This document shows, one piece after another, positions 1-7,130 of a stretch of 64,000 bases of DNA. The notes below the pieces were generated by a model. That model was not told the DNA's origin. It saw nothing but the letters and a program-made list of their open reading frames with translations, and made no database searches. The stretch lies in assembly GCF_030866785.1 (NCBI RefSeq), contig NZ_CP133018.1:1116001-1180000 (forward strand). Direction: 5' to 3'. Origin of the DNA: Agromyces protaetiae. Lineage in GTDB: Bacteria > Actinomycetota > Actinomycetes > Actinomycetales > Microbacteriaceae. Numbering within the stretch: position 1 is the first letter of the stretch; each line of letters begins with the position of its first letter. The position numbers were made by a program, and so were the translations under genes.

Positions 1-407
1 CGGCGGAAGACCACGACGATGTCGGGCACCTCGGGCAGATCCGCGAGGCTCGCGTATGCGGGCTCGCCGAGGATCTCGGTCGCGTTCGGGTTCACGAAGA
101 ACAGGCGGAAGTCGCTCGACTGCTGCAGGTACGTGCCCACGAAGTAGCTCGACCGGGTCGGGTTCGGCGACGCGCCGACGATCGCGACCGACTTCGCGGC
201 GCGCAGGATCGCGAGCCGCTGCTTCGCGTCGGGCCCGGCCCACGTGCGCTGGCTCTTCAGCAGCTTCGCGAGCGGCGAGCTCGCGGGCAGCGAGCACGAG
301 AGCCCGTTCACGAGCCTGATGGTCTCGGTCTCCTCCGAGGCCGTCGTGCCCGGGTCATCCGTCACCTGGTCCGTGAGGACCGCCGCCGAAGCATCCGTCG
401 TGGTCAT
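1..407 (-). CDS. CoA-binding domain protein, C-terminal part beyond window edge
   Basis: About 135 codons are visible, starting at an ATG whose last base overlaps the metY stop (ATGA, 404-407). After a variable, acidic N-terminus of about 40 residues comes a Rossmann-type start with VAIVGASPNPTRSSY and later FFVNPNATEILGEPAY, the pattern of the small CoA_binding_2 (YccU-like) family. Members are roughly 140-180 residues, so most of the gene is here. The overlap with metY implies translational coupling and one mRNA. The family binds CoA or a similar nucleotide, but its role is unknown; the link to sulfur amino acid synthesis is inferred only from the neighbour. Confidence 0.8.
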   Translation of the reverse strand, partial: MTTTDASAAVLTDQVTDDPGTTASEETETIRLVNGLSCSLPASSPLAKLLKSQRTWAGPDAKQRLAILRAAKSVAIVGASPNPTRSSYFVGTYLQQSSDFRLFFVNPNATEILGEPAYASLADLPEVPDIVVVFR

Positions 408-1699
408 CGTGCGCCTCCCGTCGCGATCGTGAGCGCCTGGTCGAGATCGTAGATGATGTCCTCGGCGTCTTCGATGCCGACCGAGAGCCGAACGACGCCC
501 GGGCCGACGCCCGCGTCCACGAGCTGCTGTTCGGTGAGCTGCGCGTGCGTGGTCGACGCCGGGTGGATGATGAGCGTCTTCGCGTCGCCGATGTTCGCGA
601 GGTGGCTCGCGAGGTTCGCCGACTCGATCAGCGCCTGCCCGACGGCACGCCCGCCCTTGACCTCGAAGCTGAACACCGAGCCCGGTCCCTTCGGCAGGTA
701 CTTCTGCGCCCGGCCGTGGTGCGGGTGGTTCGCGAGCCCCGCCCACCACACGTGCTCGATGCGCGGGTCGGCCTCGAGCCACTCGGCGACCGTGCGTGCG
801 TTGTCGACGTGCGCCTGGATGCGGTACGGCAGGGTCTCGACGCCCTGGGCGAGCAGGAACGCGGAGTGCGGCGCGAGCGCCGGGCCGATGTCGCGCAGCT
901 GCTCGGCGCGGAGGCGCGTGAGGAACGCGTACTCGCCGAAGTTGCCCGACCACTCGAGGCCGCCGTAGCTCGGCACCGGCTGGCCGAACAGCGGGAACGT
1001 GTCGGAATGCCAGTCGAACCGGCCCGACTCGACGACCACGCCGCCGAGCGTCGTGCCGTGCCCGCCGAGGAACTTCGTCGCCGAGTGCGTCACGATGTCG
1101 GCGCCCCACTCGATCGGACGGTTCAGATAGGGCGTCGCGATCGTCGAGTCGACGATGAACGGGATGCCGTGCGCGTGTGCGACGTCCGCGAGCGCCTCGA
1201 GGTCGGCGATCTCGCCCGACGGGTTCGCGATGGTCTCGACGAACAGCGCCTTGGTCTGCGGGGTGATGGCGGCCGCGTAGTCGGCGGCGTCGGCGCTGCG
1301 CACGAACGTCGTCTCGACGCCGAAGCGGCGGAGCGTGACATCCAGCTGCGTGATCGACCCGCCGTAGAGGTTCGCCGACGCGACGATGTGGTCGCCCGAC
1401 CCGGCGAGCGACGCGAACGTGATGTACTGCGCCGAGAGGCCGCTCGCGGTCGCGACCGCGCCGAGCCCGCCCTCGAGGCTCGCGACGCGCTCCTCGAAGC
1501 TCGCGACCGTCGGGTTCTCGAGCCGCGAGTAGATGTTGCCGTACTTCTGCAGCGCGAACCGCGCGGCGGCGTCGGCCGTGTCGTCGAACACGAACGCGCT
1601 CGACTGGTAGATCGGGAGTGCGCGGGCGCCCGTCGCCGCATCCGGGATGTTCCCGGCGTGGATCGCACGCGTCTTGAAGCCGTATTCGCGGTCTGCCAT
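404..1699 (-). CDS. metY: O-acetylhomoserine aminocarboxypropyltransferase (sulfhydrylase)
   Basis: A 431-residue PLP enzyme of the Cys/Met metabolism family. It makes homocysteine from O-acetylhomoserine and sulfide in the cytosol (direct sulfhydrylation). Lys209 in SATKFLGG is the expected Schiff-base lysine; the N-terminal [12 protein letters not shown] and the segment YSRLENPTV are typical of MetY, and the length of about 430 separates it from the shorter MetB/MetC group. I chose the ATG at 1699 over an in-frame GTG at 1708 because a -10 hexamer (TAGCGT) ends 7 nt upstream, which suits a leaderless start. The stop overlaps the next gene, so the two are coupled. Confidence 0.95.
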   Translation of the reverse strand: MADREYGFKTRAIHAGNIPDAATGARALPIYQSSAFVFDDTADAAARFALQKYGNIYSRLENPTVASFEERVASLEGGLGAVATASGLSAQYITFASLAGSGDHIVASANLYGGSITQLDVTLRRFGVETTFVRSADAADYAAAITPQTKALFVETIANPSGEIADLEALADVAHAHGIPFIVDSTIATPYLNRPIEWGADIVTHSATKFLGGHGTTLGGVVVESGRFDWHSDTFPLFGQPVPSYGGLEWSGNFGEYAFLTRLRAEQLRDIGPALAPHSAFLLAQGVETLPYRIQAHVDNARTVAEWLEADPRIEHVWWAGLANHPHHGRAQKYLPKGPGSVFSFEVKGGRAVGQALIESANLASHLANIGDAKTLIIHPASTTHAQLTEQQLVDAGVGPGVVRLSVGIEDAEDIIYDLDQALTIATGGAR

Positions 1700-1706
1700 G
1701 CCTCTC

Positions 1707-1712
1707 ACGCTA
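1707..1712 (-). promoter_or_regulatory. Leaderless-type -10 box of metY
   Basis: TAGCGT on the minus strand with a 7-nt gap to the ATG at 1699. Transcription starting at or beside the start codon would give an mRNA without a 5' leader. No -35 consensus is obvious. Confidence 0.6.
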
Positions 1713-1738
1713 CCGTTCGTGACGCGCCCGCCCGCGCG

Positions 1739-1750
1739 CGTGACGTCACG
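1739..1750. promoter_or_regulatory. Perfect 12-bp palindrome upstream of metY
   Basis: CGTGACGTCACG is a perfect palindrome about 27 bp upstream of the metY -10 box, overlapping or just upstream of the -35 region. It could be an operator for a dimeric regulator of metY. No regulator is identified, and the site could be coincidental in GC-rich DNA. Confidence 0.4.
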
Positions 1751-1770
1751 TGAGGCAACGGATGCCCCGC

Positions 1771-1847
1771 CCCCACCAGGAGCGAGGACGCGAATCGTCG
1801 CTCGGCGTCCCGCGAAGCGACCATTCGCGACCCCGCTCGGGGTGGGG
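1771..1847. repeat. Long imperfect inverted repeat (REP-like or terminator hairpin)
   Basis: Two 32-nt arms, 1771-1802 and 1816-1847, are reverse complements with five mismatches, separated by a 13-nt loop. The inner 23 nt (key parts CGCGAAT and GTCGCT) have only three mismatches. It lies between the stop of the isochorismatase gene (1871) and the start of metY (1699), both on the minus strand, so it could end or stabilise the upstream transcript. Its size and imperfect symmetry also suit an intergenic repeated palindrome. There is no U-tract. Confidence 0.7.
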
Positions 1848-1870
1848 TGAGGGGTGCGGGTGCGTGGGGT

Positions 1871-2428
1871 TCACGGAAGGAGGTCGGAGGTCGTCACGAC
1901 CTCGGCGAAGCCGCCGCCCGCGAGATTCACCGCGGTCGCGCGCGAGAGCTCGGCCGCACTGAGCCGCAGGCCGCCCGGGCCTTCGAGGTCGAACGTGTGC
2001 GTCGCGTCGATCGGCAGCACGACGCGATAGCCGAGATTGCCGGCCATGCGCGCCGTCGTCTCGACGCACATGTTCGTCTGGATGCCGCAGACCACGAGCT
2101 CGTCGATGCCGCGATCGCGCAACCACGCGTCGAGGTCGGGGTCGCCGTAGAACGCCGAGTTGACGTGCTTCGTGACGAACAGGTCGTGCGGCGCATCGGC
2201 GACGACCGCTTTCAGCGCGTTCCCCGGTGTGCCCGGCGCGAGCGGCGACCCCGGCGAACGCGAGTCGTGCCGGACGAGCACGACCGGCCGCGAGGCATCC
2301 GTCCATGCCGCGACCAGGCGGCCGATGTTCGCCTCCGCGTCGGGAGTGTCACGCGGTCCCCATGCGGGGTCGTCAAAGCCCTGCTGCACGTCGATGACGA
2401 TGAGGGCGGCGGTGTCCGAGAGCTGCAT
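1871..2428 (-). CDS. Isochorismatase-like cysteine hydrolase
   Basis: A 185-residue alpha/beta hydrolase of the isochorismatase superfamily (cytosolic amidase or hydrolase; nicotinamidases and ureidoacrylate amidases are relatives). The expected triad is visible: Asp13 in LIVIDVQQGF, Lys87 in VTKHVNSAF and Cys121 in QTNMCVETTARMA, with the usual cis-peptide region before the Cys. The start is the ATG at 2428; a CAGGAT hexamer lies 6 nt upstream. A longer reading to 2488 adds an unrelated, low-quality N-terminus. It is transcribed divergently from the ABM gene. The substrate cannot be told from sequence. Confidence 0.88.
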   Translation of the reverse strand: MQLSDTAALIVIDVQQGFDDPAWGPRDTPDAEANIGRLVAAWTDASRPVVLVRHDSRSPGSPLAPGTPGNALKAVVADAPHDLFVTKHVNSAFYGDPDLDAWLRDRGIDELVVCGIQTNMCVETTARMAGNLGYRVVLPIDATHTFDLEGPGGLRLSAAELSRATAVNLAGGGFAEVVTTSDLLP

Positions 2429-2501
2429 GCTTCCATCCTGCGCCGCGCACGCGAGTACCGCGACGGGGTCGGCGGCCGTTCGACGCACGGATCCTGCCGA
2501 C

Positions 2502-2507
2502 TAGGCT
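2502..2507 (+). promoter_or_regulatory. Leaderless-type -10 box of the ABM gene
   Basis: TAGGCT with a 6-nt gap to the ATG at 2514. No Shine-Dalgarno sequence intervenes. Confidence 0.6.
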
Positions 2508-2513
2508 CGCCGC

Positions 2514-2810
2514 ATGATCCTCGAGCATGCGATCCTGCCCGTCATCCCGGGGCGGGAGGCGGCGTTCGAGGCCGCCTTCGCGCAGGCGCGCGGTCTCATC
2601 GCCTCGATGCCCGGATTCGTCGACCTCCGGCTCTCGCGCTCGATCGAGTCGCCGAACGAGTACCTGCTGCTCGTGCAGTGGGAGTCCGTCGAGGCGCACG
2701 AGCGCGGGTTCCGGGGCTCGCCCGAGTACGAGCGGTGGCGCGAGCTGCTGCACCACTTCTACGAGCCGTTCCCGGTGGTCGAACATTTCGCCGAGGTCGC
2801 GCGCGCCTGA
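2514..2810 (+). CDS. Antibiotic biosynthesis monooxygenase (ABM) family protein
   Basis: A 98-residue single-domain protein of the ABM dimeric alpha/beta-barrel fold. It opens with a beta strand (ILEHAILPV), then a helix with GREAAFEAAF, then MPGFVDLRLSRS and YLLLVQWES, the standard order of this family, and ends with a conserved-looking YEPFPVVEHF. ABM proteins include heme-degrading and quinol-oxidising enzymes and many of unknown activity. The start is decided by a TAGGCT box 6 nt upstream. It stands alone on the plus strand before the guanidine riboswitch. Family assignment is firm; function is unknown. Confidence 0.85.
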   Translation: MILEHAILPVIPGREAAFEAAFAQARGLIASMPGFVDLRLSRSIESPNEYLLLVQWESVEAHERGFRGSPEYERWRELLHHFYEPFPVVEHFAEVARA

Positions 2811-2901
2811 TCGCCCACCCGGGCCGGCAGAGCTTCCGGCGCTGCACAGGCCGTGATCAGGGCGGCGCGATACACTCGCTGGAGGTCGCCGGTGGGCGGC
2901 C

Positions 2902-2942
2902 CCGGACGAGGGAACCCAGTACCCGGCACGCGACAAGACTGG
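2902..2942 (+). promoter_or_regulatory. Guanidine-III (ykkC-III) riboswitch
   Basis: The leader of the SMR gene holds the ordered blocks CCGGACGAGG (2902-2911), GTACCCGG (2919-2926) and GACAAGAC (2932-2939), which are the conserved core of guanidine-III riboswitches as I recall them from the Thermobifida fusca example. The helix P1 is CCGG/CCGG; the second helix is CCAGT (2916-2920) pairing with ACTGG (2938-2942), sequence that differs from T. fusca but keeps pairing. It ends 8 nt before the AAGGAG ribosome site (2951-2956), so guanidine binding probably changes translation start. The downstream gene is a guanidinium-exporter homologue, exactly the expected target. Confidence 0.92.
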
Positions 2943-2965
2943 CACTCAAGAAGGAGTGATCAGTC

Positions 2966-3289
2966 ATGGCGTGGATCGTACTCATCGTGTCGGGTGTCCT
3001 CGAGGCCGTGTGGGCCACGGCGCTCGGCAAGTCGGAAGGCTTCACGAAGCTCTGGCCGTCGGTCGTCTTCGGTGTCGCCCTGATCGCGAGCATGCTCGGC
3101 CTCGCGTGGGCGATGCGCGACATCGCGACCGGCACCGCCTACGCGGTCTGGGTCGGCATCGGCGCGGCGCTCACGGTCGTCTGGGCGATGATCACGGGCG
3201 ACACGGATGTCTCGTGGGCGAAGATCCTGCTCCTGCTGGGCCTCGTCGGCTGCATCGTCGGCCTCAAGCTCGTCGACACCTCCCACTAG
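2966..3289 (+). CDS. gdx: SMR-family guanidinium exporter (Gdx/SugE type)
   Basis: A 107-residue, four-helix inner-membrane protein of the small multidrug resistance family. MAWIVLIVSGVLEAVWATALGKSEGF carries the membrane-embedded Glu of helix 1 (Glu13) and the A-x-A-L-G-KS-EGF pattern of the SugE/Gdx branch rather than the EmrE/QacE branch. The proteins work as antiparallel dimers that swap guanidinium for protons. An AAGGAG site lies 9 nt before the ATG, and a guanidine-III riboswitch precedes it. The 3' end overlaps the convergent gene 3286-3567 by 4 bp. Confidence 0.93.
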   Translation: MAWIVLIVSGVLEAVWATALGKSEGFTKLWPSVVFGVALIASMLGLAWAMRDIATGTAYAVWVGIGAALTVVWAMITGDTDVSWAKILLLLGLVGCIVGLKLVDTSH

Positions 3290-3567
3290 CCCGCCGGCGC
3301 GACTCCTCGCGCGTCGGTCGACTGGTCGTTCGCCGCCACAGCGAGATACCACCCGTAGCCCGTCGCGAGCCCGCCCGCGACGCCGATCAGCGCTCCGCCC
3401 AGGATCAAAGCGGGATGCCCCAGCCAGCTCACGATCGGGTACCCCGATCGATCGAGTCCGAGCGCCGCGAGCGCGGCCAGCACCATCAGCGCGAATCCGA
3501 TGCTCTGCGCAGCCACCCCCGCCCCGATGAGCACCGGCGGGGTGTTGGTTCGGGTGCTTCGCGTCAT
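3286..3567 (-). CDS. Small membrane protein, unknown function
   Basis: 93 residues with three likely membrane segments: about 12-36 (VLIGAGVAAQSIGFALMVLA and on), 50-66 and 68-78. I recognise no family. It has a good ribosome site (AAGGAG, 7 nt before the ATG at 3567), supporting a real gene. It converges on gdx with a 4-bp overlap and is divergent from the membrane protein/XRE operon; the two share the 188-bp region with the paired palindromes, so the XRE protein may control it too. The last point is inference. Confidence 0.6.
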   Translation of the reverse strand: MTRSTRTNTPPVLIGAGVAAQSIGFALMVLAALAALGLDRSGYPIVSWLGHPALILGGALIGVAGGLATGYGWYLAVAANDQSTDARGVAPAG

Positions 3568-3665
3568 CAGCTCGCTCCTTCATGTCAGTCAAGTCTGGCT
3601 CGTACAGCATATTGATATGGCGGATCTCATGTCGGCCACCCGGCTCGTCCCTGTGGATTGCCGCG

Positions 3666-3729
3666 TGTAAGAAATTCTTGACATGGTGTCGAGTATCACT
3701 GACACTGGAAGTGTCAAGAATTCTTGACA
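3666..3729. promoter_or_regulatory. Two 18-bp palindromic operators flanking an inverted repeat
   Basis: TGTCAAGAATTCTTGACA (3712-3729) is a perfect 18-bp palindrome; 3666-3683 is a second copy differing at three positions, 46 bp upstream. A separate inverted repeat GACACT-GGA-AGTGTC lies at 3701-3715. Both palindromes contain TTGACA, so they overlap possible -35 boxes. The operon that follows encodes an XRE repressor, the likely ligand (autoregulation). The region is strikingly AT-rich for this genome. Confidence 0.75.
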
Positions 3730-3755
3730 TCGAGTCGGGTGGGAGCGGAGCGGAC

Positions 3756-4181
3756 ATGTCGTACGAAGAGAAGGGCACGTGGCAGTACCTGCTGATCTCG
3801 ATCGCCGGGTATGTCGTCTACCTCGCAATCGTGCTGCCGCGGCTCGCGGCGACGCCGGTCGGCGAGGTCGACTACATCGGGCCGATGCTCTGGACCATCG
3901 TCGGCGCGATCGTCGCGGCGATTGTGCTGCGCATCCTCGTCGAGATCGTGTGGTCGAGCGACGAGCACCGCGGCGACCAGCGCGACCGCGACATCGCGAG
4001 GGCGGGGGATCGCGTCGGCTACGGGTTCCTCGTCGCGGGCGCGATCGGTGCGCTCGTGCTCGCGTGGCTCGAAGCGGACTGGTTCTGGATCGCGAACGCG
4101 CTCTACCTCGGATTCGTGCTCATGGCGCTCGCCTCCGCGACCGTGAAGCTCGTGGCGTACCGCCGAGGGGGCATCCAGTAA
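3756..4181 (+). CDS. Predicted four-helix membrane protein
   Basis: 141 residues with about four membrane segments (near 11-30, 45-63, 88-105 and 112-130) and a charged cytosolic loop, SSDEHRGDQRDRDIARAGDRVG, between the second and third. Proteins of this layout are often paired with a small XRE regulator in actinobacteria; the job is unknown. The TAA stop overlaps the regulator ATG by one base (TAATG), so the two are coupled. An in-frame ATG at 3582 would put the operator palindromes inside the coding region and is rejected. Confidence 0.75.
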   Translation: MSYEEKGTWQYLLISIAGYVVYLAIVLPRLAATPVGEVDYIGPMLWTIVGAIVAAIVLRILVEIVWSSDEHRGDQRDRDIARAGDRVGYGFLVAGAIGALVLAWLEADWFWIANALYLGFVLMALASATVKLVAYRRGGIQ

Positions 4182-4399
4182 TGGTCAAGCCCACGAAGGT
4201 CACGAACTCGATCCGCGCCCTGCGCTTCGCGCACGGCGAGCTGACTCAGGCCGAGCTCGCCAAGCGGGTCGGTGTCACCCGTCAGACCATCATCGCGATC
4301 GAGCAAGGGCGGTACTCGCCGACGCTCGAGCTCGCGTTCCAGATCGCGCACGTCTTCGGCACCGCGCTCGACGACGTGTTCCAGTACCCCGAGGAGTGA
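4181..4399 (+). CDS. Small XRE-family HTH regulator
   Basis: 72 residues, essentially only a lambda-repressor-type helix-turn-helix: LTQAELAKRVGVTRQTIIAIE at 21-41, followed by QGRYSPTLELAFQIAHVF and a C-terminal TALDDVFQYPEE, the YozG-like form. It is a DNA-binding protein, probably a dimer on the 18-bp palindromes upstream of the operon. It is coupled at both ends: TAATG with the membrane protein and a GTGA overlap with the oxidoreductase gene. Autoregulation is inferred. Confidence 0.9.
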   Translation: MVKPTKVTNSIRALRFAHGELTQAELAKRVGVTRQTIIAIEQGRYSPTLELAFQIAHVFGTALDDVFQYPEE

Positions 4400-5379
4400 C
4401 CATACTCGCCGCCGTGATCGAACGGTACGGACCGCCCGAGGTCGTCCACCTCGCCGAGCGGCCGACGCCTGAGCCCCGAGCCGGGCAGATCCGGGTGCGG
4501 GTCGGCGCCACCACCATCGGCCCGTCCGACTCCGCCTTCCGCAGCGGGACGCCCTGGTTCGCGCGCCTCTTCTCAGGCCTGGTGCGACCTCGCCAGCAGG
4601 TGCTCGGGTCCGACTTCGCGGGAACCGTCGACGCCGTCGGCGCCGGCGTCACCCGCTTCGCGCTCGGCGACCGGGTGTACGGCGCGACGGGCGCCGCGAG
4701 CGGGGCGCACGCCGAGCTCGTGGTGGTCGCGGCCGACGGTGCCGTGCAGCCCATCCCGCCCGGCGTCTCCGACACCGATGCGGTCGCGGTCATCGACGGG
4801 TTCCTCACGGCGCTGCCCTTCCTGCGCGACGTCGGTCACGTGCAGCCGGGGCACCGGGTGCTGATCAACGGCGCATCGGGCGCGGTCGGCTCGGCCGCCG
4901 TGCAGCTCGCGCGCTGGATGGGGGCCGACGTGACCGCGGTCACGAGTACGCCCAATCTCGAGCTGGTGCACCGGCTCGGTGCCGCGCACGCGATCGACTA
5001 CACCGTGGCGGACTTCGCCGACGCCCGCGACGCCTATGACGTCGTCTTCGACGCCGTCGGCACGCGCTCGTTCGGCCGGGTGCGGCGTGCGCTCACCGCA
5101 CGCGGCGTCTACGCGACGACCGTGCCGAGCTTCGGCCTGCTGTTCGCGATCCTCGCCACGCGGGTCGTGCGCCGCCGGCGTGCGGCGGTCGCCTTCACGG
5201 GGCTGCGAGCGGATGCCGCGAAGCGTGCAGATCTCGAACTGCTCAGCCGACTCGTGGCCGAGGGTGAACTCGTGCCCGTGGTCGACCGCACGCTGCCCAT
5301 CGCCGACATCGTGGCGGCGCACGCCCGCGTCGATTCGAGGCACAAGGTCGGCGCCCTTGTGCTCACGCTGGTCGAGTAG
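4396..5379 (+). CDS. Zinc-independent MDR oxidoreductase (quinone-reductase-like)
   Basis: A 327-residue medium-chain dehydrogenase/reductase. The N-terminal GroES-like domain (to about 120) has GSDFAGTVDAVGAGV and lacks the catalytic-zinc Cys/His set and the structural-zinc cysteines, as in quinone oxidoreductases. The Rossmann motif is GASGAVGSAAVQLARWMGA at about 155-173. It would reduce an unsaturated carbonyl or quinone with NADPH in the cytosol. GTG start; its first bases overlap the XRE stop, so it belongs to the same autoregulated operon. Substrate unknown. Confidence 0.87.
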   Translation: MTILAAVIERYGPPEVVHLAERPTPEPRAGQIRVRVGATTIGPSDSAFRSGTPWFARLFSGLVRPRQQVLGSDFAGTVDAVGAGVTRFALGDRVYGATGAASGAHAELVVVAADGAVQPIPPGVSDTDAVAVIDGFLTALPFLRDVGHVQPGHRVLINGASGAVGSAAVQLARWMGADVTAVTSTPNLELVHRLGAAHAIDYTVADFADARDAYDVVFDAVGTRSFGRVRRALTARGVYATTVPSFGLLFAILATRVVRRRRAAVAFTGLRADAAKRADLELLSRLVAEGELVPVVDRTLPIADIVAAHARVDSRHKVGALVLTLVE

Positions 5380-5391
5380 CGCCAGCAGGGG

Positions 5392-7101
5392 TCAGCCCCA
5401 GCTCGGCAGCCAGAAGTGCAGCCGCCGGAACGTCTCGTCGATCGGCATGGCCGACCAGATCGGGTAGAACCACGCCGAGATCGCGACCGCCCAGAGCAGG
5501 AACACGACAACGATCGCGATGCCGCGCTCACGGCGCCAGGCGGGGTCGCTCGGCCGCCCGAGGACGATCCCGATCACGATCGCGAGTCCGAGCACGAGAT
5601 ACGGCTGGAACACGATCGAGTAGAACTGGAACACCGTGCGGTCGAGGTAGAGCAGCCACGGCAGATAGCCTGCCGCGAGGCCGAGCAGCGTCAGCCCGAC
5701 GGCCCACTCCCGGTAGCGCACGAGACGGTAGACGAGATAGCCGGCCGCGACGGCCGCCGCCCACCAGATGAGCGGGTTGCCGATGCCCATGATGGACTCG
5801 ACGCAGCCGTCGCCGCAGCCGTCGACCTCGCGGTAGTACATGTTCGTCGGCCGGATCATGAACAGCCAGGTCAGCGGGTTCGATTGCCAGGGGTGGTCGC
5901 CGTGCACCCCGAGATGGAACGAGTAGGCCGACTGGTGGTAGTGCCAGAGGCTCTGCAGCCAGGTCGGCACCCATGCGAGCGCCCCGGTCGCGGCGTTGCC
6001 GGGCTGCTCGGCCCAGTGCCGGTCGTAGCCGCCGTCGGTCACGAGCCAGCCGGTCCACGATGCGAGGTACACGACCGCGGCGACGGGCACGAACAACAGG
6101 AACGTGACCGGCCCCTGCTTCAGCACCGCGCCCGTGGCCCAGAACGACACCCCGGCCCGGCGGCGCGCGAGCGCATCGACGATCACGAGGTACACGCCGA
6201 ACGCGGCGAGGAAGTACAGCCCCGACCATTTGACGGCCGTCGCGGCGCCGAACGCGGCACCCGCGGCGACCACCCACGGCCGTGCCCAGAGCGCGGGACC
6301 GTATGCGGGCGCGCCGTCTGGCGACCGCCCGCCGGCGAGCCGGCGTTCGAGCAGGGCGCGGCTGCGATCGCGGTCGAGGACGACGAACCACACGCCGATG
6401 AGGCACAGCAGCATGAGCCAGGTGTCGAGCAGCGCCACTCGCGACATGACGATCGCATTGCCGTCGATCGCGAGCAGCAGACCCGCGATGACGGCGGCGA
6501 CGGTCGTCCCGGTGAACCGCCGGGCGAGGAGCGTGACGATGAGCACGGCCACGGTCCCGGCGAGGGCGGTGGAGGCGCGCCACCAGAAGGCGTCGCCCGC
6601 GCCGAACGCGGCCATGCCGAGCCCGAGCAACCACTTGCCGAGCGGCGGGTGCACGACATAGCTCGGCGCCTCGTTGAAGATGCCGGTGTCGCCCGCCGCG
6701 AACTGCTCGTCGGCGTCGTCGGGCCAGGTCGTCTCGTAGCCGTGCTGCCACAGCGTCCAGGCGTCCTTGACGTAGTACGTCTCGTCGAACACGAGCTGCT
6801 GCGGGTGCCCGAGATTCCAGAACCGCAGCACGGCCGCGATGAGCGTCATGACGATCGGCGCACCCCAGTACCAGAGCGCGCGTCGCCGCGGATCGGCGAG
6901 CACGCGCGCCCACCAGGCGTCGAGTCGCGTGCCACGCGGGCCGGATGCCTCGGGCTGGCCGGATGCCTCGGGCTGGCCGGATGCCTCGGGCTGGCCGGAT
7001 GCCTCGGGCTGGCCGGATGCTTCGACCGGGCCGGATGCCTCTGGCGACGGCCCGGCAGCGGGACCCGGCACGCGCGCCTCGGCGGCCGGATCTGCGTTCA
7101 T
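5392..7101 (-). CDS. pmt: Protein O-mannosyltransferase (Pmt)
   Basis: 569 residues, a polytopic membrane enzyme that moves mannose from polyprenyl-phosphate-mannose to Ser/Thr of exported proteins during Sec export. The first loop has the catalytic Asp-Glu in LVFDETYYVKDAW, next to WNLGHP, both standard for bacterial Pmt, then about 10 hydrophobic helices and a GT-C-type C-terminus. The N-terminal 55 residues hold an (E/Q)ASGQP repeat (six 18-bp units). ATG 7101 is preferred to GTG 7110 because a TAGGGT box ends 7 nt upstream. Divergent from rsmI, a gene pair commonly conserved in actinobacteria. Confidence 0.93.
   Translation of the reverse strand: MNADPAAEARVPGPAAGPSPEASGPVEASGQPEASGQPEASGQPEASGQPEASGPRGTRLDAWWARVLADPRRRALWYWGAPIVMTLIAAVLRFWNLGHPQQLVFDETYYVKDAWTLWQHGYETTWPDDADEQFAAGDTGIFNEAPSYVVHPPLGKWLLGLGMAAFGAGDAFWWRASTALAGTVAVLIVTLLARRFTGTTVAAVIAGLLLAIDGNAIVMSRVALLDTWLMLLCLIGVWFVVLDRDRSRALLERRLAGGRSPDGAPAYGPALWARPWVVAAGAAFGAATAVKWSGLYFLAAFGVYLVIVDALARRRAGVSFWATGAVLKQGPVTFLLFVPVAAVVYLASWTGWLVTDGGYDRHWAEQPGNAATGALAWVPTWLQSLWHYHQSAYSFHLGVHGDHPWQSNPLTWLFMIRPTNMYYREVDGCGDGCVESIMGIGNPLIWWAAAVAAGYLVYRLVRYREWAVGLTLLGLAAGYLPWLLYLDRTVFQFYSIVFQPYLVLGLAIVIGIVLGRPSDPAWRRERGIAIVVVFLLWAVAISAWFYPIWSAMPIDETFRRLHFWLPSWG
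6941..7048. repeat. Six tandem 18-bp units inside pmt
   Basis: CCGGATGCCTCGGGCTGG is repeated exactly at 6941, 6959, 6977 and 6995, followed by two diverged units to 7048. Each unit is six codons and encodes QPEASG in the cytosolic N-terminus of Pmt. Identical copies in a tandem array are prone to length change by slippage. Confidence 0.95.
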
Positions 7102-7108
7102 GCGCCCC

Positions 7109-7114
7109 ACCCTA
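7109..7114 (-). promoter_or_regulatory. Leaderless-type -10 box of pmt
   Basis: TAGGGT on the minus strand, 7 nt before the ATG at 7101. It lies inside the 29-bp spacer shared with the divergent rsmI, so the two promoters must overlap. Confidence 0.6.
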
Positions 7115-7130
7115 GGCCAGACTTGACCGC

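Noticed and set aside
3582..3755. Upstream ATG (3582) for the membrane protein
   Set aside because: It would place both operator palindromes inside the coding region; the added residues lack protein character.
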